This document shows positions 25,706 through 33,977 of a DNA stretch of 64,000 nucleotides, piece by piece; the first letter of the stretch is position 1, and each line of letters starts with the position of its first letter. The DNA comes from Sphingobium sp052327305 (GTDB lineage Bacteria; Pseudomonadota; Alphaproteobacteria; Sphingomonadales; Sphingomonadaceae). The position numbers and the translations under genes are program-made. The stretch spans positions 124,001 through 188,000 of the forward strand of contig NZ_CP182486.1 in assembly GCF_052327305.1 (NCBI RefSeq), read 5' to 3'. The notes below the pieces were generated by a model. It had not been told where the DNA came from, ran no database searches, and saw only the letters and a list, made by a program, of their open reading frames with translations.

Positions 25706-27028
25706 ATGACTCGTTTCATATTTCGTCTGCCGGATATCGGCGAGGGTATATCGGAGGCCGAGATTGTCGGCTGGCATGTCGCGGTTGGGGATCGGATCGA
25801 GGAGGATCAGGAACTCGCCGACATGATGACCGACAAGGCGACAGTGGCGATGGAGTCGCCGGTGGCCGGCACTGTCATCGAACTGGCGGGCGAGCCGGGC
25901 GATATGGTGCCGATCGGGTCGGCGCTGGTGGTGATCGAAGTCGAGGGCGAGGATGCGGCCGAACCCGCGGCGCAGGAGCAGATCGAAGCGGAGACGCCGG
26001 GCGTTGGGGAGGTCGATGAGACGGTCCCTGAAGAAGCTTCGGCGCGGACCTCTGATTCCGTTCACTCTGAGCCTGTCAAAGGGCTGCCTTCATCGTCTGC
26101 GAATGTCAGAGGAGCAGAGCAGGGCTTCGACAAGCTCAGCCCGAACGGGGGAGTGGATCATGCGGCCCCGTCCATCCTCGCATCCCCCGCCGTGCGCGCC
26201 CGCGCGAAAGAGCTCGGTATCGATCTGGCGCAGGTCAAGGCAGCGCAAGGGCGCATCCGTCATGCCGATCTCGACGCATTTCTGCTCTACGGGGCAGGGG
26301 AGGGCTATCGTCCGGCGGTTTCAGGCAGGGCACGGCCGGACGAGACCGTGAAAGTGATCGGTATGCGCCGGCGCATCGCGGAGAATATGTCCGCATCCAA
26401 GCGGCACATCCCGCATTTCACTTATGTGGAGGAGATCGACGTGACCGCGCTGGAGGCGATGCGCGCGGATCTAAACGCACATCGCGGTGATAAACCCCGG
26501 CTCACTCTGCTGCCGCTCCTTATCGTCGGGCTGTGCAAGGCGCTGCCCGAATTCTCCATGATGAATGCGCGCTACGATGATGAGGCGGGGGTAGTGACGC
26601 GTTACGGGGCGGTCCATCTCGGCATGGCCACGCAGACGGACGCGGGTCTCATGGTGCCAGTGATCCGCGATGCTCAGGCGCGGAACATCTGGCAACTCGC
26701 GGCGGAGATCACCCGGCTGGCGGACGCGGCGCGCAGTGGCGAGGCGACAAGCGAGGAGCTTTCCGGCTCGACCATCACGGTTACGTCTCTGGGGCCGCTG
26801 GGCGGCATTATGACCACGCCTGTCATCAACCGGCCCGAAGTGGCGATTATTGGCCCCAACCGGATCGTGGAGCGGCCTGTCTTTCGGGGTAAGGAGGTCG
26901 TGGCCGCTAAGCTCATGAATCTCTCCATCAGCTGCGATCATCGGGTGGTCGATGGTTGGGATGCCGCCCGCTTCGTGCAAGCGCTCAAGCTGCTTCTCGA
27001 AACGCCTGTGCTGCTCTTCGCAGACTAA
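25706..27028 (+). CDS. bkdB: Branched-chain 2-oxoacid dehydrogenase E2 (dihydrolipoyl acyltransferase)
   Basis: The 440-aa core subunit has an N-terminal lipoyl domain (residues 1-80; lipoylated Lys44 in MTDKAT), a linker (81-155), a peripheral-subunit-binding domain (about 157-193, ILASPAVRARAKELG) and the catalytic acyltransferase domain (about 215-440) with the active-site motif SCDHRVVDGWDAARF. Only one lipoyl domain is present. Residues 118-149 of the linker are encoded by an intergenic-type inverted-repeat element read in frame (see the repeat entry), an unusual origin for linker sequence. E3 (lipoamide dehydrogenase) is not in the window. No terminator is obvious before the convergent gene at 27044. 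Confidence 0.94.
   Translation: MTRFIFRLPDIGEGISEAEIVGWHVAVGDRIEEDQELADMMTDKATVAMESPVAGTVIELAGEPGDMVPIGSALVVIEVEGEDAAEPAAQEQIEAETPGVGEVDETVPEEASARTSDSVHSEPVKGLPSSSANVRGAEQGFDKLSPNGGVDHAAPSILASPAVRARAKELGIDLAQVKAAQGRIRHADLDAFLLYGAGEGYRPAVSGRARPDETVKVIGMRRRIAENMSASKRHIPHFTYVEEIDVTALEAMRADLNAHRGDKPRLTLLPLLIVGLCKALPEFSMMNARYDDEAGVVTRYGAVHLGMATQTDAGLMVPVIRDAQARNIWQLAAEITRLADAARSGEATSEELSGSTITVTSLGPLGGIMTTPVINRPEVAIIGPNRIVERPVFRGKEVVAAKLMNLSISCDHRVVDGWDAARFVQALKLLLETPVLLFAD
26058..26148. repeat. Sphingomonad-type inverted-repeat element inside the E2 linker
   Basis: Two 30-nt arms face each other: 26058-26087 and 26119-26148. The reverse complement of the right arm begins CCGTTCGGGCTGAGCTTGTC and the left arm CCGTTCACTCTGAGCCTGTC; CCGTTC, CTGAGC, TGTC and the terminal CTGC are shared. 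The 31-nt spacer has no repeat. The same CCGTTCG..CTGAG core begins the element at 33847. The element is read through in the E2 frame without stops, encoding a Ser/Pro/Gly-rich linker. Confidence 0.75.
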
Positions 27029-27043
27029 GGGGCGAGCTTTCCT

Positions 27044-27538
27044 TTAGAGGATCGTGGCCCGGAACATCTCCTGACCGGTTGCGCCCGGCGCGATCGGGCG
27101 ATCGATCTTCACGCGGATATGCGTAACCGGCTGGCCGATTGCGGGCGTGAGCCTGCCATCCGGGCCGGATGTGAATGTCGCGCCGGGGCGGTCCCAGCGT
27201 CGACCGCCATCCACGGAGACTTCGATCCGGGAGTGCTGGCTAGGATCGATCGCAAGGCGCGGAGGAAGCGCGCTGACGATCGCCGTGCCTGCCAGCGACG
27301 TCGCGCCAACATTGCGATAGCGTATGACGAAGAGCAGCCGATCACCGCTGCGCATCGTCGTGGCGGTGGAGAGCGCACGCCGCACGCCGCCGTTCACATC
27401 CGATTGCTCGACCTCTCGAATTATGCGGCTCTCAAGGGCGAGCCGCGGCTGGGCTACGGGCGCTACCGGCGCTGCATTGAGCATTTGTGCCGTTGACGCG
27501 GCGAGGAGGAGAGGTCCGAGCTGGCGTATCGTTTTCAT
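27044..27538 (-). CDS. Secreted hypothetical protein with DUF11-like fold
   Basis: A 164-aa protein with an N-terminal signal peptide (MKTIRQLGPLLLAASTAQMLNA; likely cleavage near residue 22). The mature part resembles the bacterial conserved-repeat/DUF11 beta-sandwich: RSGDRLLFVIRYRNVGATSLAGTAIVSALP is the characteristic strand pair with R-Y-x-N-x-G. The domain is usually found in surface proteins; here it stands alone. Predicted periplasmic or outer-surface protein of unknown role. Convergent with E2 (15 nt) and divergent from the AI-2E permease gene (about 96 nt). Confidence 0.7.
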   Translation of the reverse strand: MKTIRQLGPLLLAASTAQMLNAAPVAPVAQPRLALESRIIREVEQSDVNGGVRRALSTATTMRSGDRLLFVIRYRNVGATSLAGTAIVSALPPRLAIDPSQHSRIEVSVDGGRRWDRPGATFTSGPDGRLTPAIGQPVTHIRVKIDRPIAPGATGQEMFRATIL

Positions 27539-27634
27539 ATCGAAACGCTAGCCAGTCATGGTGAACAAACTGCTAACTATGACGGCGCGAATCTCGTTTG
27601 ACGGCTGACGGGCACCGGGTGCATGGCTTGATCC

Positions 27635-28825
27635 ATGGCGCAGAGGGGCGAGGATCTGGATATGTCCTGGGAGGAACCGGTGGGCGACAGCGCCCAGACG
27701 CCGGTGGCGCATGATCGGGAAGTGTGGGAGCGCAACCGACTCGTCGCCTCTATCGCGCTTTTTGCTGGCGCGGGTTTGCTCGTGGCCGCGCCCTTCGCGC
27801 TGCGGGCTGGTGCGCCGTTCTTCATGCCGCTCACAACGTCGCTGGTCATTGCGATCACGCTTGTGCCGTTCCTGGAATGGCTTGAGCGGCGGCATATTCC
27901 GTCTCCTATCGCGGCGTTGATCGCGCTCGCGACATTCCTCTTCATCGCCAATGCGGCGCTGGCACTCATCGTGGTTCCGGCGATCGACTGGGTCGCGGAT
28001 TTGCCTCACCGCATCAGTCAGATCAAATCCACTCTTGCTCCGGTGATCGAGCTGTTCGGGCAGTTGCAGCGCTTCGTGGACAGGCTCCTGCGCGCGGTGA
28101 CAACGGTGCGTGCGGCGGGAGCGCAGGGCGGGGAGTTCGAGGCGCCCGGATCGCTTCTGCAGTTTCTTGCGACCGCAGCGCCCAGCGTAGTGGTGAATGT
28201 CGTCTTCGGCATTCTCGTCATCTTCTTCGCGCTGTCGGGCTGGACGCGCCTGCGCCGCCGCATGATTCAGGGCCGCGAGAGTTTCACGGGCGCGCTCACC
28301 ATCGCACGGGTTATTCAGAATGTGGTGGATGCGACCTCGCGCTATGTCCTCACCATTGCGTTCATCAATGGCCTTCTGGGGCTGACGGTCGCCGCTGCCC
28401 TGTCCGCGCTCGGCATGCCCTCGCCCTTCATGTGGGGAGGCATTGTCGCGCTGCTGAACTTCGTGCCCTATCTGGGGCCCATCGTGGCGGCCGTGCTGCT
28501 CGGCCTTGGCGGGCTCATGACGTTCACTCAGATCGGCTATGCGCTGCTGCCTGCTATCGTGATGGTCATCTGCCACCTGTTCGAGGCGAACCTGCTGACG
28601 CCGCTCGTTCTGGGCGGCCGGCTCAAGGTGAACCCCTTGCTGATTCTCGTATCGCTCAGTTTCTGGACATGGGTGTGGGGCACGGTGGGTGCGCTGCTCG
28701 CGGTGCCGCTGCTCATCATCGGGAAGACTATTCTTTCCGCTGCCGGAAAGCCGGATATCGCCGGATTTCTCTTCGAAGCGGGCACTCTCACGCGCCATCA
28801 GCATAGCCCGCCGGACAAGTTTTAA
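27635..28825 (+). CDS. AI-2E family transporter (PerM/YdiK-like permease)
   Basis: The 396-aa inner-membrane protein has about 8 hydrophobic segments: three early ones (about residues 33-110), a long soluble loop (about 125-190), then a C-terminal set including the family segment GGIVALLNFVPYLGPIVAAVLLGLGG in spaced form. The family includes autoinducer-2 exporters and Na+/H+ or other transporters, so the substrate is open. An in-frame ATG at 27662 (MSWEEPVGD) is a possible alternative start. A CCGACC/GGTCGG stem (28828-28849) after the stop may act as a terminator ahead of the tRNA promoter. Confidence 0.85.
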   Translation: MAQRGEDLDMSWEEPVGDSAQTPVAHDREVWERNRLVASIALFAGAGLLVAAPFALRAGAPFFMPLTTSLVIAITLVPFLEWLERRHIPSPIAALIALATFLFIANAALALIVVPAIDWVADLPHRISQIKSTLAPVIELFGQLQRFVDRLLRAVTTVRAAGAQGGEFEAPGSLLQFLATAAPSVVVNVVFGILVIFFALSGWTRLRRRMIQGRESFTGALTIARVIQNVVDATSRYVLTIAFINGLLGLTVAAALSALGMPSPFMWGGIVALLNFVPYLGPIVAAVLLGLGGLMTFTQIGYALLPAIVMVICHLFEANLLTPLVLGGRLKVNPLLILVSLSFWTWVWGTVGALLAVPLLIIGKTILSAAGKPDIAGFLFEAGTLTRHQHSPPDKF

Positions 28826-28856
28826 GCCGACCGAGCTTTTCTGGTCGGAAGTGGTG

Positions 28857-28883
28857 TTGACAGGCGCAGCCGCCTCCTATAGC
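28857..28883 (+). promoter_or_regulatory. Promoter of tRNA-Asp
   Basis: TTGACA at 28857-28862 and TATAGC at 28878-28883 are 15 nt apart, placed 20-46 nt before the mature tRNA 5' end. The -35 box is perfect and the spacing slightly short, which is common for strong stable-RNA promoters. Inferred from position and sequence. Confidence 0.5.
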
Positions 28884-28902
28884 TGCCCGGCCTCACCGAT
28901 AA

Positions 28903-28979
<77 letters not shown>

Positions 28980-28989
28980 CTTATCGGGG

Positions 28990-29019
28990 AAAAAAGCCGC
29001 CTTTCCGGGCGGCTTTTTT
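28990..29019. terminator. Bidirectional Rho-independent terminator
   Basis: Stem AAGCCGCC (28994-29001) pairs with GGCGGCTT (29008-29015) around a 6-nt loop, flanked by an A-tract on the left and a T-tract on the right. It can therefore terminate tRNA-Asp transcription rightward and the DUF2842 mRNA leftward. It overlaps the DUF2842 stop codon at 29018-29020. Confidence 0.85.
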
Positions 29020-29233
29020 ATTTGAAGCGGCCCAGTTCCATCCATGTGAGGAGCGGGCGGACGGGAAAGATCCAGACGATTCCTGCGACCACGTAGAAGA
29101 TCGCCTGAAGCCATCCCGGCCAGCCGCCGATAACCTCCGAGAAGCTGGCTATGCCTATCGCCCAGAGCGCGACGATCGCGAGAATGAGGAGCATGCCGAC
29201 GGGTTTGCGCCAGCTCGGCTTGTAGTCCTCCAT
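29018..29233 (-). CDS. DUF2842 family small membrane protein
   Basis: A 71-aa protein with two transmembrane helices (about residues 11-30 and 40-60) and the family signature KPSWRKPVGMLLIL...WAIGIASFSE...VVAGIVWIFPVRPLLTWMELGR. DUF2842 is an alphaproteobacterial inner-membrane protein of unknown function. It starts 1 nt after the stop of the 5-formyl-THF cyclo-ligase gene, so the two are co-transcribed. Confidence 0.87.
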   Translation of the reverse strand: MEDYKPSWRKPVGMLLILAIVALWAIGIASFSEVIGGWPGWLQAIFYVVAGIVWIFPVRPLLTWMELGRFK

Positions 29234-29234
29234 T

Positions 29235-29822
29235 TCAGTTCATCTCCGGCTCGAAAAAGCGTTGTTCGGTCACGATCATATCCATCGGCATGTCCCACGC
29301 CTCGGTGGGCACGCTGTCGATCTGCTGGCAGGACCAGGCAAGGCCAATGCGCAGCGCGCCGGGCAGGGCCGCGAGTGCCCGGTCATAATGGCCACCGCCT
29401 TGCCCAAGCCGCTGGAGCCGTGCGTCGAAGCCGAGCATGGGAATGATGAGCGCATCGGGGATCAGATGATCCGAGGCGTGCTCGGGCTGATGGACGCGAT
29501 GCGGACCGGGGACCATCGGATCGTCCGGCAGCCAGCGCGCGAAGTTCATGGGGGCGTCCTGATCGTCGAAAGCCGGAAGGCAGAGCGGATGGCCCGCCTC
29601 CGCAAGCTGGATAGCGATGTGCCGCGTGGGGGCCTCGAACGCAGTGGGCGCATAGAGTGCGACCGTGGCGTTCTCAGGGATGCGCCGGCGCACAGGCGAC
29701 GGGAGCGCGCGAAATGCGATTGTGCGAACGGAGGCCGGCAACGCCTCCACGAAAGCCCGCCGTTGCGCGCGTATCGTCCGGCGCAGGGCTGCGCGAGCGG
29801 CAAGGGCAAGATCGTCTGTCAT
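29235..29822 (-). CDS. fau: 5-formyltetrahydrofolate cyclo-ligase
   Basis: The 195-aa enzyme converts 5-formyl-THF to 5,10-methenyl-THF with ATP. Signatures are the N-terminal RRTIRAQRRAF helix and the C-terminal ATP/Mg segment MLGFDARLQRLGQGGGHYDRAL, which is diagnostic. An alternative ATG lies 51 nt upstream, but MTDDLALAARAALR at 29822 matches the usual N-terminus. The upstream region holds a candidate 6S RNA and then zapA, the same order as zapA-ssrS-ygfA in Escherichia coli. It shares folate chemistry with trmFO and thyA elsewhere in the window. Confidence 0.93.
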   Translation of the reverse strand: MTDDLALAARAALRRTIRAQRRAFVEALPASVRTIAFRALPSPVRRRIPENATVALYAPTAFEAPTRHIAIQLAEAGHPLCLPAFDDQDAPMNFARWLPDDPMVPGPHRVHQPEHASDHLIPDALIIPMLGFDARLQRLGQGGGHYDRALAALPGALRIGLAWSCQQIDSVPTEAWDMPMDMIVTEQRFFEPEMN

Positions 29823-29869
29823 GGGGTGCAGGAAAGTGACGGGACCGCCATGGCCGTTTGCTGGAATAT

Positions 29870-30000
29870 CCACTGACGCCTCAACGTCAGGTGGGGACCA
29901 TGTAGCACGGGCCAGAGCCCGACCAGGGACAGCCCCCTTGGATGTGTAATCGCCTCAGGGATGTTCGCTAAAGCGCGCACCGGGCAGTACCCGTCCCGAT
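29870..30000 (-). ncRNA. ssrS: Candidate 6S RNA
   Basis: The spacer between zapA and the formyl-THF cyclo-ligase gene is the conserved location of 6S RNA. On the minus strand, GGGAC (29997-29993) can pair with GTCCC (29898-29894) to close a long rod. ACGGG just inside can pair with CCCGT. The centre has the unpaired-looking segment ACATCCCTGAGGCGATTACACATCC in pieces, as expected for a polymerase-mimicking bubble. A CCAC(C)TGACG/CGTCAGTGG hairpin (29870-29894) lies at the 3' end. Location and shape are supportive, but I could not run a covariance model, and the ends are approximate. A 5' leader of the downstream mRNA is the alternative. Confidence 0.55.
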
Positions 30001-30004
30001 CAAT

Positions 30005-30352
30005 CTAGGAGGTTGTGAGCTGGGCCGCAAGGTCGTCCGCCAGGGCTTCGGCGCGAAAAGCCAGTCGCTCGATGGCCTCCGCCAGTTCGTGATCGTCTTC
30101 CGGGGGCGGAGGCGCGGCAGGAACGGGCGGCGGCGGGGTTCGGCTCGCCTTGCGCTGGTCAACGAGTTCATCCGCCAGCAGAAGCGCTGCATAGAGAAGC
30201 TGGCGCACTTCGGTGAGACCACCACTGCTGCCGGAAACCTTGGTCACGCGCTCCGAAATCATCTCGGCAAGCTCGTGGATCTGGCGCTCTTCGCCGTCAC
30301 GGCAATGCACGCCATATTGGCGACCGCCGACCATGATCTTCACTTCAGCCAT
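30005..30352 (-). CDS. zapA: Cell division protein ZapA
   Basis: A 115-aa FtsZ-ring-stabilising protein. The N-terminal globular part (VKIMVGGRQYGVHCRDGEERQIHELAEMIS) is characteristic, followed by a helical C-terminus for coiled-coil dimerisation. A Pro-rich break (about residues 70-82, TPPPPVPAAPPPPEDD) separates the two parts. The frame is open further upstream, but the conserved start is MAEVKIMVGG at 30352. It overlaps by 8 nt the small coiled-coil gene upstream, and its stop codon sits directly at the 5' boundary of the candidate 6S RNA. Confidence 0.9.
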   Translation of the reverse strand: MAEVKIMVGGRQYGVHCRDGEERQIHELAEMISERVTKVSGSSGGLTEVRQLLYAALLLADELVDQRKASRTPPPPVPAAPPPPEDDHELAEAIERLAFRAEALADDLAAQLTTS

Positions 30353-30584
30353 CGCCGCGCGCTTTCTGGAGATCGCCGATGAGGGCGTCGAGAGACTTGA
30401 GGGCCGCGATGGCCTTGTCCCGCGAATAAGGGTCGATTTCGACGTCGGAGCCGCTCGTTTCAGATGCCAGCCCGGCTTCCAAAGTCGCCCGGCGCGCCTC
30501 GGCCATGTCGCGCGTTGCCTTTTCGGCACGGCCAAGGGCCTGCTCCAGCCGGCCAATTGCCTGCATCATACGCTCGCTCGCCAT
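30345..30584 (-). CDS. Small coiled-coil protein upstream of zapA (DUF4164-like)
   Basis: A 79-aa soluble protein with an N-terminal heptad-rich helix (MMQAIGRLEQALGRAEKATRDMAEARR, in spaced form) and a second helix (DKAIAALKSLDALIGDLQKA). In alphaproteobacteria a short coiled-coil gene of the DUF4164 type commonly precedes zapA, and this one overlaps zapA by 8 nt. A role as a Z-ring accessory is inferred from this position only. Start at 30584 chosen because upstream in-frame codons are low-complexity and extend into the divergent tkt promoter region. Confidence 0.7.
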   Translation of the reverse strand: MASERMMQAIGRLEQALGRAEKATRDMAEARRATLEAGLASETSGSDVEIDPYSRDKAIAALKSLDALIGDLQKARGDG

Positions 30585-30819
30585 GGCCGGACCCTTAACA
30601 TGCGATTTCGGGATTGCAAAAGGGACGTTGTGACCCCAACCCGCCCATCCGCCGCTTCGTCTTTGCCGCGCTACGGAATCGGGCGCAACGGTTGACGCTT
30701 GACGGACGAGGCGACAAAGGAACCCCACCCGACTCGTTGTGGCATCCGACCAACGACGAGCGCCCATCTAGACGCTGCCGTGCAGGGGCGTGTCGCGACA
30801 GGAAGGACTATTGCCGGAC

Positions 30820-32790
30820 ATGGCGATCACCGAAAAGCGACTGGCCGATACCATTCGAGTGCTTGCGATGGATGCGGTGCAGGCGGCGAACAGCGGCCAT
30901 CCCGGTATGCCGATGGGCATGGCCGATGTGGCGACCGTGCTCTTCAGCGATTTCCTGAAATATGATCCCGCCGCGCCCAAGTGGGCGGACCGCGATCGGT
31001 TCGTGCTGTCGGCCGGCCACGGCTCGATGCTGGTTTATGCGCTGCTGCACCTCACTGGCTATGAAGAGCCGACGATGGAGCAGATTTCGCAGTTCCGTCA
31101 GATCACCAGCCCTTGCGCCGGTCATCCCGAGAATTTCCTGCTGGCCGGTGTCGAGGCGACGACCGGGCCGCTGGGGCAGGGCCTCGCGATGGCTGTGGGC
31201 ATGGCGATGGCCGAGCGTCATCTCAACGCTGTGTTCGGTGACGATCTGGTCGATCACAAGACATGGGTCATTGCGGGTGACGGCTGCCTCATGGAAGGCA
31301 TCAACCACGAGGCGATCGGCCTTGCCGGTCATCTCGGCCTTGGCCGCCTCAACGTGTTGTGGGACGACAACAAGATCACCATCGACGGCGCGGTCTCCAT
31401 GTCGTCGAGCGAAGATGTTCTTGCGCGCTATGCCGCCACCGGCTGGCACACGACGAGCTGCAACGGCACCGATTATGCCGATATTCGTCGCGCGCTCGCT
31501 GAAGCTGCCGCTGATCCCCGCCCGTCCATCGTCGCCTGCCACACGCGTATTGGCGAGGGTTCGCCGAACAAGGCGGGCACGAACAAGGTGCATGGCTCGC
31601 CGCTTGGCGAGGACGAAGTCGCCGCGACCCGTGCCGCGCTGGGCTGGGATCTGCCGCCTTTCGAGTTGCCGGACGATGTGCGGGACGCCTGGCTGGAAAT
31701 CGGCAAGCGCTCGAAGGATGTTCACGCCAAGTGGCAGGATCGGCTTGCGGCGAACGGCCAGAAGGCCGAGTTCGAGCGTCGCATGGCTGGCAAGCTGCCC
31801 GCCGATTTCTCGCTTCAGCCCTATCTTGAGAAGCTGATCGCCGAGCCGAAGAAAGTCGCGACCCGCAAGGCGAGCGAACTCGTGCTCGACGTCATCAACC
31901 CGATGGTGCCCGAGACGATGGGCGGTTCGGCCGACCTTACCGGATCGAACCTCACCAAGTCGCAGGACCAGAGCGTCGGCTTCTCGAAGGACGATTATGC
32001 GGGCCGCTATGTCTATTACGGCATTCGCGAGTTCGGCATGTGTGCGGCCATGAACGGCATGGCGCTGCATGGCGGCGTCATTCCTTATGGCGGCACGTTC
32101 CTCGTCTTCTCCGACTATGCGCGCAACGCCATCCGCATGGCGGCGATCCAGCAGGTTCGCAGCATCTTCGTGATGACCCACGACAGCATCGGGCAGGGCG
32201 AGGATGGCCCGACGCACCAGCCCATCGAGCATGTCATGTCGCTGCGCATGGTGCCGGACCTCGAAGTGTTCCGTCCCTGCGATGCGATTGAGACGGCGGA
32301 ATGCTGGGAACTGGCCCTGCGCAACGAGACCGGCCCGTCGCTCCTGGCGCTGACTCGTCAGAACGTCTCGCAGGTCCGCACTGACATTTCGCAGAATTTC
32401 AGCGCGCTGGGCGGCTACACGCTGGTCGCGGCTGACAAGCCCGCCGTCGTCATCGTTGCGACCGGATCGGAAGTCGAGATCGCGGTGGCGACCGCGAAGC
32501 TGCTGGGCGAGCAGGGTGTGACGGCGAGCGTCGTCTCCATGCCCAGCCTCATGCGGTTCCTGGCTCAGGACGAGGCTTATCAGGCCTCTGTGCTGCCCGC
32601 AGGCGCGTTCCGCGTCACGATCGAGGCGGGCACGACCTTCGGCTGGCAGGCGATCACCGGTCTTGGCGGTCTCCGGATCGGTATCGACAGCTTCGGCAAG
32701 TCGGCCCCGGGCGACGTGCTTTATTCATATTACGGCTTCACTGCCGATCAGATCGCGCCCCGCATTCAAGAGGCGCTCAAAACATCGTGA
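30820..32790 (+). CDS. tkt: Transketolase
   Basis: A 656-aa thiamine-diphosphate enzyme that transfers two-carbon ketol units in the pentose phosphate pathway. Signatures: AANSGHPGMPMGMADVATVLF, HGSMLVYALLHLTGY, the GDG-type ThDP motif GDGCLMEGINHEAIGLAGHLGLGRLNVLWDDN in spaced form, HTRIGEGSPNKAGT, and the second-domain segments REFGMCAAMNGMALHGG and DSIGQGEDGPTHQPIEH. ATG 30820 gives the family start MAITEKRLADTIR; a TTG at 30811 lies closer to the AGGAAGGA site (30800-30807) and may be the real initiation codon. First gene of the tkt-gap-pgk-fba run. Confidence 0.95.
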   Translation: MAITEKRLADTIRVLAMDAVQAANSGHPGMPMGMADVATVLFSDFLKYDPAAPKWADRDRFVLSAGHGSMLVYALLHLTGYEEPTMEQISQFRQITSPCAGHPENFLLAGVEATTGPLGQGLAMAVGMAMAERHLNAVFGDDLVDHKTWVIAGDGCLMEGINHEAIGLAGHLGLGRLNVLWDDNKITIDGAVSMSSSEDVLARYAATGWHTTSCNGTDYADIRRALAEAAADPRPSIVACHTRIGEGSPNKAGTNKVHGSPLGEDEVAATRAALGWDLPPFELPDDVRDAWLEIGKRSKDVHAKWQDRLAANGQKAEFERRMAGKLPADFSLQPYLEKLIAEPKKVATRKASELVLDVINPMVPETMGGSADLTGSNLTKSQDQSVGFSKDDYAGRYVYYGIREFGMCAAMNGMALHGGVIPYGGTFLVFSDYARNAIRMAAIQQVRSIFVMTHDSIGQGEDGPTHQPIEHVMSLRMVPDLEVFRPCDAIETAECWELALRNETGPSLLALTRQNVSQVRTDISQNFSALGGYTLVAADKPAVVIVATGSEVEIAVATAKLLGEQGVTASVVSMPSLMRFLAQDEAYQASVLPAGAFRVTIEAGTTFGWQAITGLGGLRIGIDSFGKSAPGDVLYSYYGFTADQIAPRIQEALKTS

Positions 32791-32808
32791 ACAAGGAGTA
32801 AGGTAAAC

Positions 32809-33819
32809 ATGGCGACGAAGGTTGCAATCAACGGGTTCGGACGCATCGGGCGTCTGGTGGCGCGCGCGATCCTTTCGCGCACGGATCACGACCTGGAACT
32901 CGTCGCCATCAACGACCTTGGGGACGCCAAGTCGAACGCGCTGCTCTTCAAGCGTGACAGCGTCCATGGCCCGTTCAACGGCACTGTCGAGGTCGACGGC
33001 AACGACATCGTCGTCAACGGCAAGCACATCAAGGTGACGGCCGAGCGCGACCCCGCCAATCTTCCGCACAAGGCGCTGGGCGTCGATATTGCGCTGGAGT
33101 GCACGGGCATCTTCGCCAGCAAGGAGAAGGCGAGCGCGCACCTGACCGCCGGAGCCAAGCGCGTCGTCATTTCCGCGCCGGGCACAAATGTCGACAAGAC
33201 CGTCGTCTTCGGCGTCAACCACGACACGCTGACCGCTGACGACATCGTCATCTCCAATGCGAGCTGCACGACCAACTGTCTGGCGCCGCTCGCCAAGGTG
33301 CTGCACGATGCCATCGGCATCGAGCGCGGCTTCATGACGACGATCCACAGCTACACCAACGATCAGAACACGCTCGACCAGATCCACAAGGACATGCGCC
33401 GTGCGCGCGCCGCAGCGCTCTCCATGATCCCCACGACGACGGGCGCCGCCCGCGCCGTTGGTGAAGTGCTCCCGGCGCTCAAGGGCAAGCTCGACGGGTC
33501 ATCCGTCCGCGTGCCCACACCCAACGTCTCGGTCGTGGACCTCAAGTTCATCCCGAGCCGCGACACCACGGTCGAGGAAGTGAACGGTCTGCTCAAGGCC
33601 GCGTCGGAGAGTGGTCCGCTCAAGGGCGTGCTTGGTTACTCGGATGAGCCGCTGGTCTCCATCGACTATAATGGTGATCCGCGCAGCTCTACTGTCGACA
33701 GCCTGGAAACGGCTGTGATCGAGCGCAAGCTGGTGCGCGTGCTCAGCTGGTACGACAATGAGTGGGGCTTCTCGAACCGCATGGTCGACACCACCGGTGT
33801 GATGGCAAAGTTCCTTTAA
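32809..33819 (+). CDS. gap: Glyceraldehyde-3-phosphate dehydrogenase, type I
   Basis: The 336-aa glycolytic/gluconeogenic dehydrogenase has an N-terminal NAD-binding motif INGFGRIGRLVARAI, the catalytic Cys153 in SNASCTTNCLAPL, the catalytic His in the TTIHSYTNDQ segment and the C-terminal SWYDNEWGFSNRM. Length is standard. It begins 18 nt after the tkt stop with an AAGGAG site, so it is co-transcribed with it. A repeat element lies between its stop and pgk. Confidence 0.97.
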   Translation: MATKVAINGFGRIGRLVARAILSRTDHDLELVAINDLGDAKSNALLFKRDSVHGPFNGTVEVDGNDIVVNGKHIKVTAERDPANLPHKALGVDIALECTGIFASKEKASAHLTAGAKRVVISAPGTNVDKTVVFGVNHDTLTADDIVISNASCTTNCLAPLAKVLHDAIGIERGFMTTIHSYTNDQNTLDQIHKDMRRARAAALSMIPTTTGAARAVGEVLPALKGKLDGSSVRVPTPNVSVVDLKFIPSRDTTVEEVNGLLKAASESGPLKGVLGYSDEPLVSIDYNGDPRSSTVDSLETAVIERKLVRVLSWYDNEWGFSNRMVDTTGVMAKFL

Positions 33820-33846
33820 GGGCTGCGCATCAAAGAGCACTAACCT

Positions 33847-33956
33847 CCGTTCGTGCTGAGTAGAGGCTGAGCGTGTCGAAGCCCCGTATCGAAGCAGGCG
33901 TCTGATCCTTCGATACGCCACTTCGGCTCGGCTCAGTGGCTACTCAGGGCGAACGG
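33847..33956. repeat. Inverted-repeat element between gap and pgk
   Basis: Outer arms CCGTTCGTGCTGAGTAG (33847-33863) and, reverse-complemented, CCGTTCGCCCTGAGTAG (33940-33956) match at 15 of 17 positions. An inner perfect pair TATCGAAG (about 33887-33894) / CTTCGATA (about 33908-33915) lies near the centre. This is a dispersed intergenic element, related at its ends to the copy inside the E2 gene. It can fold into a long hairpin 21 nt before the pgk start, within an otherwise continuous operon. Confidence 0.8.
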
Positions 33957-33977
33957 CCAGAGGCAGGATTTGCGGGA

